Positions 33,980 to 44,347 of a stretch of DNA of 64,000 nucleotides are shown here, piece after piece. Position 1 is the stretch's first letter; every line of letters starts with the position of its first letter. This stretch comes from Triglochin maritima (lineage: Eukaryota; Streptophyta; Magnoliopsida; Alismatales; Juncaginaceae). The position numbers and the translations under genes were made by a program. Location: positions 40,624,201-40,688,200 of the forward strand of contig OY821774.1 of assembly GCA_963682175.1 (NCBI GenBank). Direction: 5' to 3'. The notes below the pieces were generated by a model. That model saw only the letters and a program-made list of their open reading frames with translations, did no database searches and was not told where the DNA came from.

Positions 33980-35282
33980 TGTCATTTCAAAACACTATAT
34001 TTCCGTTTCTGTGATTACTATATAACTATTTGTATTAATGTCACTAAAAATTATACAAATTCTATTAATACCACAAAAAACTATACAAATTTCATAAATG
34101 TCATTCTGATAACTTTTTCCCGTTAACAACATTACTATTCCGTTAACGTCGTTAAATAATATATTATTTTAATAGTGATATTTACAAATTCCACCCTATA
34201 TAATTTAATAATTTAGTAATCCAAATATGTCATTTTAATGATTTTCACGGTAAAACACTTCAATTCTAAAAATCACGACTTTTAATTTTCACAAGTATAA
34301 TCGGTGGTGTTATGTTGTATTTTGGTGTTTTTTTACTTTGAAAATTAAAATTCTTGATTTTTGGAATTTAAGTGTTTTGTTGTGAAAATCATAAAGGTTT
34401 AATTCTTGTTTAAGTGTTTTGAAATTTAATTTTCATAGGAAAAAAACACCAAAACACTAGTATCACCACCTTTTGTATATATGAAAATTAACAGTTTTGA
34501 TTTTTTGAATTTAAGTATTTTCTGTGAAGATCATAAAAATGACAGATTTAGATTACTAAGTTATTAAATTATATATGGTGAAATTTGTAAATATTACTAT
34601 TAAAATAATATATATTTTAACGACGTTAACGGAACAGTAACGACGTTAACGGAAAACGTTAACGGAATAACATTAATGGAATTTGTATAGTTTTTTAGTG
34701 ACATTAATACAAATAATTATATAGTGATGGAAGAAACGGAAATATAAGGGGGGTTTGTGCACATGGATTCCGAGGGAATCCGACGGAAACGGAATTTGGA
34801 TTCCGGTTGACTCCGGAAATGGGGCGTTTGTGCACGAAAACATGGATTCCGTCGGATTCTGTGGTATGTATAAAATTTTCTTTGAGTTTTCCGTCACTTT
34901 GAGGTCGGAAAGCCACGGAAACCGAATTTTTTCGGTCTACCGTCAAACATTCGGTCCACCGAAAATGAATATAACAGACGACCGAACATATTTCGGTCTA
35001 CCGAATTCGTAACTAGAATGACCCGTTCGGACGACCGAATTTAGTTCGGTCTTCCGTTTACGTTCACTATGAGGAAGTCACATTTCGGTCGACCGAAACT
35101 AGTTCGGTCGTCCATTTTTCTTATCCAAACTGTTTTCCGACGCAGGCACAAACAACAGAATTCAGTCAAAGGGAAACTGTTTTGCACTGGATTCTGTTTT
35201 CCTCTGCTTTCCCGTTGACTCCGAAAATCACTTTCCAGAGCTTTCCGCGCCACTAACACCCCCATAGTGTTTTGAAATGACA
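33980..35282. mobile_element. foldback element interrupted by a MITE
   Basis: Outer arms match in inverse orientation from TGTCATTTCAAAACACTAT (33980-33998) and its complement at 35264-35282. The homology continues inward as TATTTCCGTTTCT..TATTTGTATTAATGTCAC for about 250 bases (left to about 34250; right 34490-34746). The right arm is broken by the MITE at 34747-35263. Removing that MITE and one ATA makes the right arm continuous with the left. Outer boundary and TSD are unclear because homology extends slightly further. Confidence 0.8.
34747..35263. mobile_element. MITE carrying a GGTCGACC array, ATA target duplication
   Basis: 517-bp insert between ATA at 34744-34746 and 35264-35266. Ends are AGGGGGGTTTGTG and (inverse) GGGGGTGTTAGTG. 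Its centre (34935-35115) has TTCGGTCTACCG, TCGGTCCACCGA, TTCGGTCGACCGAA and CGGTCGTCC words, the same palindrome family as in the LTRs. No ORF recognised. Confidence 0.8.
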
Positions 35283-35299
35283 TGCAAGCAAAAAAACTC

Positions 35300-36375
35300 T
35301 TCTTTATTTTACCCATTTTTGTGCTACTCGAGTGTTGGTGGTGTTTGATGATTGAGGTGTTTGGACATGTTTGTCATGCTCAAGAACCCATCTGCAAATC
35401 AGGAAGGACCTAGATGAATCCAGAGGGACCTGAACGCAAGAAAAGAACTAATCTGTGAGACTTATGGACCTATCTGCAATAGGAAAAGACCTAGATGTAA
35501 GTTAGAGCGAGCAAATCATAAAATGAGAAACTCCACACAATCATGAGGAGTATTGTATTTGTAGAACTTTCTTTAGTCCCACATCGGAGAATTGTCCCCA
35601 ATTGTATTTGTGTATGTCTATAAATAGAACTCGTCTTCTTCCTATGTAACTCACTTCATTGTTTGGTGGTCATTCTCCTTAGTTGAAGTAAGTCTTTGGA
35701 GTAAAACACAAGTGGATGGAATGCTACTAGTAATGTGAGTCATCAATAAAATAATTTCGTATTTTTTATGTTGTCTCTTTTTAATGCTTGCATGTTTAAT
35801 TTAGTTTTTCTTTCATAATTTTAGTATAATTAGTTAGAATGTATTTCTTTCTTAGCATAATTATTAGGTTAATGTGTAATGAGTAGTTTCATCCCTCATT
35901 GGGGGTGGAGATGATATTTATACATGTATGAAGAATGATAATGTATGTTATCATATGAAATTTATTGATTAATGTTAATGTATGCTTGTTTGTTTAATTA
36001 GAATACTTGACTAGTTGGTTTTTCCACAACTATTAGATATCTCTCATGGTTGTTTAAGTTCTTAATAACCAACTTGCGTATGTTGGTATAATTAACTAGA
36101 TTAGTGGTTGGATTGATATATCTTACCACAACCATTAGACACTTCCTATGCATGAAAACACAACCTATACTTGTGTCATATCGAATGCATTCTACATCAC
36201 TTTTTTTACATGTGTACACAATCCACCCCTTAGGAGTTTTCCTTACTGAATTTCATCTTACTTTCTTAGTTGCTTAGTTTAGTTTTAGTTAATCTTGTGT
36301 TATTATCTTTCTCATTTGTTAGTTGCTAGTTTAGTATAACATAGTTTAGTGTAACAAACTTAGTGTAGTCGTTGC
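35300..36375 (+). repeat. diverged Athila-family LTR fragment, plus orientation
   Basis: Matches the inverse of the Athila-like LTR: GAAACTCCACACAATCATGAGGAGTAT, then TAGTCCCACATCGG..GAATTGTCCC, then TATAAATAGAACTC (TATA at about 35622-35630), and the GGGGTGGA and CCACCCCTTAGGAG boxes near 35900 and 36225. Truncated before its PBS end; no internal sequence. The same family also occurs broken at 44105-45480. Confidence 0.75.
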
Positions 36376-36560
36376 ACACATAATTCAGATTTCAGAATTT
36401 GAAAACAATGGATAGACTTTGTCATGTAGTTGTTGGACAATGAATACAAATTTTGAATTTTGCAAACTTAGCGTAGCTCTTGTCATCTAGTCATTAGACA
36501 CAGAATACAGTTTTTGAATTTTGAAAACAATGGGTAGGTTTTGTCATGTAACCGTTGGAA
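36376..36560. repeat. short tandem repeat before the Harbinger remnant
   Basis: Three imperfect copies of a unit with TTTTGTCATGTAGTTGTTGGA and AATACAAATTTTGAATTTTG, spacing about 60-75 bases. Confidence 0.55.
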
Positions 36561-36684
36561 TATATTCTTCCAACACTATATAAGTACCTACTCATTCTAC
36601 AACAAAGTTCGCACGTCTTCTCCTCTACACTCTTGTTTGTTAAGTTTGAAGACTACTCTTCCTTATGTGAATTTACTCCTCCCA

Positions 36685-37960
36685 ATGTATTCTCCTAACC
36701 ACAACGGTGACCCACGCCGTCCAAAAAATAACCTACGCCAACTTTTTCCATGTGCATGTTCACGATATCCACCATTTGATCCCAATGGCTATGCTCACCC
36801 GAATGTCCCACCCTACGGAAACCAATTTGGACAGTTCTTTCCAGCAAATCACTCCCAACATTAGGGGTGAGTGAAATTTGGGTCGGACCTAATTTTTGGA
36901 CCAACTCGACCCAATCAGTGTGGACCGAACCGACCCCAATTTATTCGGTCCGGTCTTCGGTCCACCGGATACCAAATATTTGGGTCTCGTTCGGTCTTCA
37001 GTCTGCCAGATAACGAAAATTCGGGTCTCGGTCCAGTTCGGTCCCGGACCGATGCATAGTCCTACCCAACATTACCAAATGTATTCATAGTTCATTCGTC
37101 TGAAGGAAGTTCAAGTTATGCAAACCGATTTGGCGATGAAAATGAAGAAGCAGAGGTGGAGGTTGATGATGACAAAATTGATCATTGGCCACAATATCTA
37201 TTGCAACGTAGCTCACCACCACCATTGCAAGGGAAAAAGGCATGGTCAACAATGGAAGACGAAAGCCTAATATCATCATTTATGAACATTAGTCACGATA
37301 TAGTGATTGGCATGGACAAAAAAAAGTGGCCAACTATGGAAGAGAGTCAAAAGCATCATATGACAGGTCATGCCAAGCGAGTAGCAGTGGAGAAGAATTG
37401 GAGCATCGACCATCAAGTGTGCAAGTTCTTATGATGAAGGTCTTGCCAGGATAAAGAGCGAAATGAACGATGAAGATGTTATGAGAGAAGGTCATTATAT
37501 TCATGAGCAAATTCATAATTCCAAATATTTACTTCTTTCATGTGTGCGTAATGTTATGCAAGTACCCTAAATGACAGTCAATTCTTACATCTTCTACCAT
37601 GAATAGTCAACGTAGGCGCCTTAAGTCATCTTACCTGGGTGAAAAATAGTGCAGAAAATAGTAGCAGTGGAAAAAGAGGTCGTACATATGATTCTAGAGA
37701 AGTCTTAACACTAACTGCAGACGAAATCGGATTAACACCAATTACTCGTCCGGAAGCTGTGAAAAAATCAAACGAAAGGGAAAAGGTTTGGCACAGGCAA
37801 TGGACCATGTGTATGAATTAGGCGAACAAATTGAATTTAGTGCACAAGTGAGGGACAAATACCTTATATTGGAGAACAAGAAAACAAATTATCAAAAGGT
37901 TAAGCTTAAAATGAAAGATATAAATCTCAAAAGAAATTGATTGCTAGACATGGAGTTGAC
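36685..37960 (+). pseudogene. Harbinger/PIF ORF1 (Myb/SANT) pseudogene
   Basis: Starts with an ATG at 36685 after a TATATAAG-like box near 36576. The first block (PFDPNGYAHPNVPPYGNQFGQFF) is the proline-rich N terminus. After the hAT MITE at 36862-37064 it resumes with KKAWSTMEDESLISSFMNIS, the SANT-like domain of PIF ORF1 proteins (often misnamed glutathione S-transferase T3-like). Then come frameshifts and SSSGKRGRTYDS near 37660, matching the C-terminal linker SSSSGKRIRTDDSDD of the intact relative at 54869. Not translatable as one protein. Confidence 0.85.
36862..37064. mobile_element. hAT-type MITE in the Harbinger pseudogene
   Basis: 203-bp insertion, TAGGGGTGAG at the left and GCATAGTCCTA at the right, flanked by the 8-bp duplication CCCAACAT (36854-36861, 37065-37072). 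Internally it repeats CGGTCC/CGGTCTTC words. Confidence 0.9.
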
Positions 37961-38340
37961 TTGGATTACCATTTCCACGTTAATGTTTTTTTCACGTAAG
38001 TTTCACATAATAGGTAGGCGCTACATTCTCCACGACGTTTAGTTTTGAAATACATGATACTGTTTATGGAAGCAAATCAATTTACTTCATATTTTTTGTC
38101 GTTGAATTTGCAGGGTGGGTACAACAGAATGTTATTGGTTTGGGAAGGGTGGGGGAATGGTTGGTTTGTACTTTTTTAAAATTGTAGGTTAAGGTGTCCA
38201 CATTTGATTTTTTTATAATTATAATACTTATATTAGTATGTTTGATGAATGTTGGATTTTATTTGCGATGTTGGTTTGTATTTCATGTTAAGTTGGATAT
38301 TGAATGTTATTTCTAGTGTTTGATGAATGTCGGTCCGTAA
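37961..38340. other. no recognisable gene
   Basis: AT-rich sequence following the Harbinger remnant; no transposase ORF2 or element end seen. Confidence 0.4.
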
Positions 38341-38344
38341 CGGT

Positions 38345-38680
38345 GATCACCCCTCTCGGGTTGTGAAAGAAAGAACCAAGCTCGCAAACACCCTCGCCAA
38401 GTGTGTTCACGAGCTTGCTTTGTAAATGTGTTTTCTTCCTGCCAGGAACGAGGAAAGGATAGTAAAGACGTGAACAAAGCTCATGGGATCGAGCAAAGCA
38501 TGTAAGAGAGGACTAGGACCCGGGTGGGATACCGAATCTCTGTAAAATCGATATGTCTTTGTGGTTTGCTTGTATTTCTTTACATATTTTTGTAATTGTT
38601 TATTTCCACTCTATCATTACCTGTATTAAGTAGAGATTAAGGAATTTATTCGATTAATTAGGCCGCACACGATCCCACAG
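38345..38680 (+). repeat. truncated LTR related to the solo LTR at 30156
   Basis: Shares GTTGTGA.A..AAATCAAGCTCG, GAACGAGA..GGATA.TGAAGACGT, AAGAGAGGA.CTAGG and TTTGTGGTTTGCTTG with 31330-31560, i.e. the downstream half of that LTR. Ends at GATCCCACA. Confidence 0.7.
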
Positions 38681-38689
38681 TGTCTACAC

Positions 38690-38890
38690 TTTTGTTTTCA
38701 TGCTTCATGTTTTGCTAAATAAGTTTTGTCCATCTATATTTTTCCGATTTTTTTCATAATTATTTCAAAAAAATCCATAAGAAAATGGTATCTATACTGT
38801 CGTTTTCATGCCTTATATTTTGCCAAATAAGTTTTAGTAGTGTATATTTGTCAATTTCTTTTTTTCATAATTATTTCCAAAACAAATCCT
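38690..38890. repeat. tandem duplication of about 105 bp
   Basis: TGTTTTCATGCTTCATGTTTTGC..TTTTTTTCATAATTATTTC is repeated as CGTTTTCATGCCTTATATTTTGC..TTTTTTCATAATTATTTCC. Confidence 0.7.
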
Positions 38891-39017
38891 TAAATTATGG
38901 TATGGAAATCACGAAAATTAACGCCAACTCAAGCACAACAAAATGCAACGAGGAAGTGGGCACTACCCGACCCGATATAAGGGGCCACGGGCCGGGCCGA
39001 CACGACCCGTTACCCTA

Positions 39018-39112
39018 ACTTATCTCTAATACGTGAAGATTCAGCCTACCGTATCTCTAATACGTGAAGATTTAGCTTGCCTTATCTATAATACGTGAAG
39101 ATTCAACTTACA
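39018..39112. repeat. 31-bp tandem repeat, 3 copies
   Basis: Unit TATCTCTAATACGTGAAGATT plus about ten bases, three times, just beyond the 3' end of the PPR pseudogene. Confidence 0.85.
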
Positions 39113-39169
39113 AAATACAAAAGTAAAAACATTGGTAAGCAAATGGATATCAAAACATCACACAAGGTG

Positions 39170-39577
39170 AACAAACCTTCACTTTGTTACGCATTTTCTA
39201 TCAGTAGCTATTGACTCAAAAAATCCTGAGCATCTTCTAGGCAGCCATTCACGAGAAGTCCATTTAAGATTACGTTGCACTCCTCCCTATCTAGGATCTC
39301 CCAAGTGCTTCCAGTGCAATGTATAACTTTTTTGCATCAACAACTTTTCCAATGTTGAACAAGTTATGCAACACTATGTAAGAAATATCATTCACTCGAA
39401 GACCACGATCATTCATCTACCCTAGCAAAACTTTTGCCTCGTTAACTCTACCAAGGCAAGAGAGTTGCTGTATTATAGGGTCATAAGCGAAAACATTGGG
39501 TTGCAAACTCAAAGTGTATATCTTCTTAAGCCATGCTAAAGCCCCCATCAACTTTTTTGTTCTTGCAGTATCTCTTA
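39170..39577 (-). pseudogene. PPR pseudogene, C-terminal part
   Basis: Minus-strand reading gives the start of a PPR motif (IKRYCKNKKVD), then ALAWLKKIYTLSLQPNVFAYDPIIQQLSCLGRVNEA and, after a stop, LRVNDISYIVLHNLFNIGKVVDAKKLY. Several stops follow. The reading continues directly from the segment at 43081 once the Mutator-like insert and one 9-bp duplicate are removed. PPR proteins bind organellar RNA; this copy is inactive. Confidence 0.85.
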
Positions 39578-39959
39578 ATCAAGATAGGGTGAATTGGTTG
39601 TGTGCAACTCGTTCGACCAAAATTGGTTGCGTGCTCCCGTATTTCTCGAAATGTGTTTGGTTTACCTGAATACTCAATTTTTTTACTTCTATGCACATTT
39701 TCCGTTAGTAGGCGTGTTAATTTACAGTTTTGGAATGAAAATTTATAAATCACACCTTATAAATTTTGGAGTAAAAATTTGCAAATCAGACCATATAAAA
39801 TAAAAACATATTTTTAATATGAATACAAAAATTAAAAACAAAAAAAAACAAAACAGAACAAACAAACAAACATTACTACTCTCTTCTCTTTTTCTCTCTC
39901 CTCAAATCCTCTCTCATTTCCTTTCTCTCTCATCCCCCTTGCTCTCGCCCTTTCTCCCT

Positions 39960-40335
39960 CATCACGCCTCTTCTTCTACATCGGAGCCGTAGCGGCCTTC
40001 AAAACCTTATTCTTTTCCTCCTCCTTCTTTTTCGCGATCACCCTCAAAGTCTCCTCCTTCTCCTTATTCAATGCCTGCTCCCTCATCACATCCACGTAAG
40101 TCCTCACCAACGGATCCAGTGTCACGTCCCCAAACGTGAACAAATCATTTCGGTCCAGCGAAATAATGCGTTGCAACAACCTCCACTGGTAATCGTCCTC
40201 TCTGGAGACACGAGGATGTTGATCGCCCTGGGATCGGTTAAGGAAGCCATGCGGCGGGCGTTGTCAAGTTCATCATCGTCCTCGTTGACGGAGATGGAGC
40301 AGACGTAATCATCGAACTTGTCGGGGTCGGAAGGT
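39960..40335 (-). pseudogene. captured fragment of splicing factor SF3B1 N terminus
   Basis: Minus-strand translation, joining two frames across a one-base indel near 40205, gives NEDDDELDNARRMASLTDPR, then SLDRNDLFTFGD, LDPLVRTYVDVMREQALNKE and KEETLRVIAKKKEEE. This pattern (..LSPDR.D.F..GD.TPD..VRTY.D.MRE.AL.KEKEET.R.IAKKK) is what I recall for the N terminus of plant SF3B1/SAP155, a U2 snRNP protein. It ends at TAG right after KAATAPM. Being inside Mutator TIRs, it is best read as transduplicated host sequence. Assignment rests on memory of the family. Confidence 0.7.
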
Positions 40336-40339
40336 GGGT

Positions 40340-40690
40340 AAGAGGGTCTAAGAGAGAGAGAGAGAGGAACAAGGAGAAGAGGGTTTGAGAGGGATAGAGA
40401 GGAGAAAGGGAGGGTAGATGGACATAGAGAGAGATGGCTGGAAACATGGTTTGAGAGAGAGGAACAAGGAGAAGAGGGTTTAAGAGAGAGAGAGAGAGAG
40501 GAGAGATGGAGGGTGAGTGGAGTCGATGGATGGGTAGAGAGGTTGGGAGATCGAGAGAGAGATGAAGAGAATAGAGTGAGGACTTGAGAGAGAAGGAGGG
40601 GAGAGAGGAAGAGAGGGATGAGAGAGAAATGAAAGAAGAGAGAGGATTTGAGAATGAGGAGAGAAAAAAAGAAGAGAGAGTGTGTGTGTA
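40340..40690. repeat. GA-rich purine tract
   Basis: About 350 bases dominated by GAGA and GGAGAG on the plus strand. It makes a long but meaningless Ser/Leu-rich open frame on the minus strand (40238-40744). Confidence 0.85.
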
Positions 40691-40749
40691 ATGTTTGTGT
40701 GGTTTTTTTATTTTTAGTTTTTTTTCTTCTGTTATTGATATCAAGGATA

Positions 40750-41697
40750 TTTTATTTTATAAGGCCTAATCTGCAAATTTTCACTCCAAAACTGTAACTT
40801 AACAGACCTATTAATGGCAGAGGTGAAAGGAATATGTTTTAAAAGTTTTACTTTTAAATGTCAATTATTATGAATTGAATGAGAAATCATTTTGTTCCTC
40901 GTTTATGTTATTCGTCTTTTAGAAGTGTTAAGGAAGAGACTCTTGGACCTTAACCGTAGAGCTCTGAAAGATAATGGTTTAGATAAAACAAAAGATATTC
41001 ACAATCATGGTAATTAACATCATGCATTAATTATCGAGTTAAGATTGTCGTGTTGGTCATAGATCATTGTAGCTCTACAAATGAGTGACAACACGAGTAT
41101 GCAAAAGAGGAAAATATTACTTTTGTATATCGAATGGACCTAATAAGTAAAATATTATAGAAATGTGTTTTCTGTGTCATTAATATTTTACCGTGTCCTT
41201 GGTCCTTTGATATGAGACTTATATCCGATCACTTAAGAAATGCTTGATTAGACTAGTGTCTTGAGCTATCGATAAGTGTAGTGTAAAGGCATTTGTTGGT
41301 TAAGTATGACTTTTGTTGGAGAAGATAGTTAGTCAAAAGATTATCATTGCCCCTCTTAATTGAGTGATGATATTAGTGGGCCCCTTGATAAAGCAAAGTT
41401 ATAATGTGCACAATGTGATTTGAGTTAAGTCACATATTTATAACTAGCTTAAAGAGATCAAGAAATGAATACTAATACAAAGATGACACAATACTACTTT
41501 GTGTGTATTCTTAATATCATGAGGCAAGGGACAGACACAAGTGGTGCACTCCATCACTAAATGGATCGGGTTTTGGTTCGAGTGGAATTAAGACATCTAA
41601 CTAATTGGGAGCTATAATGTGTAGCTAGATACCGCTTATAGCTTGTGTTATTAAGCTCTTAATATCACTGCCAACTTGGTCTAGATCCTCCCATATG
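40750..41697. other. unassigned interior of the Mutator-like element
   Basis: No coding motif or element boundary recognised. Confidence 0.45.
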
Positions 41698-42950
41698 TCA
41701 CACCGCAAAAACCGGGAAACAAGAAGCTTGATTTTTGGTTCATATGATATGTCGGGTTTCTTATAGAAAATATGACACATGTGGTGAACAAGTAAAATCA
41801 ATTATGTTGTATATAACATAATTAGAATCATGATAAATTCATATGAGATGCATATATTATGGGATGCAATAATTTATTGTTGCATAGGATAATATATTGC
41901 ATAAGTTGTGAATTTGCTAAAACCCCCTAAAGTTTAAATTTTGTTGGAAATAAATCCAAAATTTGAAAAAGGCAAAATCGGGTAAAAGTTCGGTAATCCG
42001 TTTATGGTTCGGTCGACCGAAGGTTCTGTGGATTGGTCAACCGAACGTGGAACGGAAGGTCAGAGTTGATTGACCGAACTTGACCAAAGTGCCTGGAACT
42101 CTGGTTCGGTATACCGAACCAGGAACGGTCGACCGAACAATGACAAGTTCCGGTATTTTCGGTTAACCGAATGGCACTCGGTTTTAGACACGAATTCGTC
42201 TGATCGGTTAAGGAGAATTTTTCTCCGTAAGAATCGGTCATCCGTCTAGTGCACGGTAAGACGAACGTGACATATTCGGTTAACCGAGTATGTCTCTGTA
42301 AACCGAAGCCCGATCGATTTTCTGCCTTTGATAATTAAGAGATTAATTTGATCAATGGTTGGATTAGCTGCAAACTTGGTCAAACGTTTTGTGGATGCAT
42401 GTAATACATTATGGAATTTGTTTGTGAGAAAAAATGTCAAGAAAACATGGCTTAAGAATAGCCATGATTGAGAGTAAGATTGGAGCCTATAAATAGGTCC
42501 TTATTCTCCTTAATTAAGTTAGATGTTTTTCTAATTGTTTTCTCTCCTAATTCACCACAAAAAACCACGAAAATTCTCTTAGTTTTCTAAGTCTTTGGAA
42601 GGAGAAATCTCAGAGATTAAGGAAGGGGTTTGTAGCTGGATTCTAAGCTAGTTCGGAGATTGATTGGCTAGCTCCTTTCTCTCCGACCTTTTTTAGGGTT
42701 TGGTGAATACTCGGAGGCATCCGGCGCAACGGGAAGCGACAATCGTCATCATCAACGTCTCCGGATCATCAAGAAGTTTTAGAGAACTTCTAGGTATGAA
42801 ATTCGGAGCCCATGTTTGTTTTAATAAAGTTTTGAAACTAGTTATTGAAACAAGCCGATGCATGCATGAAACAAATCATAGAAAAATTGTAATTGATCCT
42901 TATTGTGCATAAAAATTCCAAAAATATATATGTGCAATTAAACTAGAAAT
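41698..42950 (+). repeat. LTR B with GGTCGACC array
   Basis: Starts TGTCACACCGCAAAAACCG, a chromovirus-like LTR start. The array region (42005-42310) contains GGTTCGGTCGACCGAAGG, ACGGTCGACCGAAC, CGGTTAACCGAA and variants. A TATAAATA box is at 42488-42495. Downstream blocks match LTR A at 14330-14520. The right end is not defined and no PBS follows, so it is a truncated or solo LTR inside the Mutator-like element. Confidence 0.7.
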
Positions 42951-43080
42951 TCTACAAGAGGTGCATAGAAGTAGAAGATTTGAGTGTTCAGGTGCACCAA
43001 ACCAATTTCGAGAAATACGGGTGCACGTGGCCAATTCGGATTTGAACTAAGTGCACAAAACCAATTCACCCATCAAGATA

Positions 43081-44100
43081 TTGTAAGAGTAGATATTTGG
43101 CACAAGTCCTTTTAAAGTAATGTCCTCAAAAATACCAAAGCATTTTCCATCCGATGAAGAACACAATATCCATACATCAGTGTGTTGTAAGAAACCACAT
43201 TAGGCACAACCCCTATTCATACCATTGTGCTAATTTGCTTTTGTGCAACTTCCATTTTACTTTGCTTGCACAAGATACCCAAGAATATGTTGAGTGTCAC
43301 CTCATGAGGCCTAAGCCCTTGACTAGTCATCCTCTTAAAATTTCATTTGCTTTCTTCCAACAACCTTTCTTGTAATACCCATGAATAAGACTATGGTAAG
43401 TGACAATGTCGGGTACAACTTGATTCTCATCCATCTCCTCAAAAAGCTTCAGAGCTCTATTTGTTTGTCTTTCCTTGTAAAGTCCATCTATGTTATATAC
43501 TTCTACATCAGGGGAACAATTAGGATTTTTGTTACTACCCAACATTTTGAGCATCTAGAGAGCGACTTCTAAGTCACCACAAGTGCAAGCACCCTTGACA
43601 AGGGATCCGTAGGTGATGATGTTAGGAGGGTACCCAAGGGCCTCCATTTTCCTAACCAAAGTTGTCGCTTCATTGAATAAGGATATCGAGGAAAGACCAT
43701 CGACTAAAGTATTGAACAACACCTGGTTAGGGAGATTCTCACCACATTTGAGCATGTTCCCGAAGTAGGCAAATCCGAGGTCGATGTTGGGGATGTGACA
43801 ACATGACTTGATGAGAACGTCGTAGGTGACGTGAGTAGGAGAGATACGACCAAATGACAACATCATCATTCGATTGTAGAGGGTGAGCACGAGTTTGGGT
43901 TGTTTGGTGGACTTGAGGATGGCTTTAAAGAGCATGGTGAAGGTGAAGATAAGGGTGGATGGAGTGGTGCCCTTGATGAGTGGAACCAAATCGTTGAATA
44001 GTTTGTGTGCTTCATACAAAAGTAGTGGTTTTAGTGCAGCCGAAGACGAGCATTGATCCCTGACATACTTGATTAGTAGCATATCATACATCGTATTCAT
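43081..44100 (-). pseudogene. PPR pseudogene, N-terminal part
   Basis: Minus-strand reading from ATG at 44100. PPR repeats are seen as HVTYDVLIKSCCHIPNIDLGF, VLFNTLVDGLSSISLFNEA and NIITYGSLVKGACTCGDLEVAL, then a TAG at 43555-43557, then in the same frame VEVYNIDGLYKERQTNRALKLFEEM and IVTYHSLIHGYYKKGCWKKANEIL. A second stop lies at 43327, and further PPR-like sequence (VVSYNTLMYGYCVLHRMENAL) continues to the Mutator insertion. Several independent stops show it was dead or died after the insertion. Confidence 0.9.
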
Positions 44101-44104
44101 GCTA

Positions 44105-44347
44105 TATATCCTTTATTTTACCCCAAAATTGTGTTACTCGAGTGTTCGTTTGTAGTATTTCAAGTGTTAGGTAATAAAGAAGATAAAATTGAGCAAAAAG
44201 GACCTGAATGCAACAAGAATGACTGAATTGAAGATTTAATGATAATGTATGTTTTAATGATAATGTTTTTATTTTATTTCATGTGGAGACAAAATTGGAT
44301 TTGGTTTTTATGGATTTCATGTATTACAAGTTGCGATGAGCACCAAT
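44105..44347 (+). repeat. Athila-family LTR fragment, left of CACTA
   Basis: TTATTTTACCCCAAAATTGTGTTACTCGAGTGTT matches 35305-35345 of the LTR fragment at 35300. It continues beyond the CACTA insertion at 45337 (CCCCTTAAGGGG near 45380). Too short and diverged for more. Confidence 0.5.

Larger units (their letters stand above)
39587..43071. mobile_element. Mutator-like element (Pack-MULE) inserted in the PPR gene
   Basis: 3485-bp element with inverted ends GGGTGAATTGGTT..; the homology of the arms extends about 125 bases (to about 39712 and from about 42955). It is flanked by the 9-bp duplication ATCAAGATA at 39578-39586 and 43072-43080, the length expected for Mutator. It has no transposase. 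It carries an SF3B1-like host gene fragment (minus strand, 39960-40335), a long GA-rich tract, and LTR B inserted later. Confidence 0.93.

Noticed and set aside
33573..34014. Gly/Arg-rich open frames
   Set aside because: Low-complexity GGTGGAGG sequence, no known domain.
40238..40744. 168-codon Ser/Leu/Pro-rich frame
   Set aside because: Product of the GA-rich tract; the real coding signal is the SF3B1-like reading in other frames at 39960-40335.
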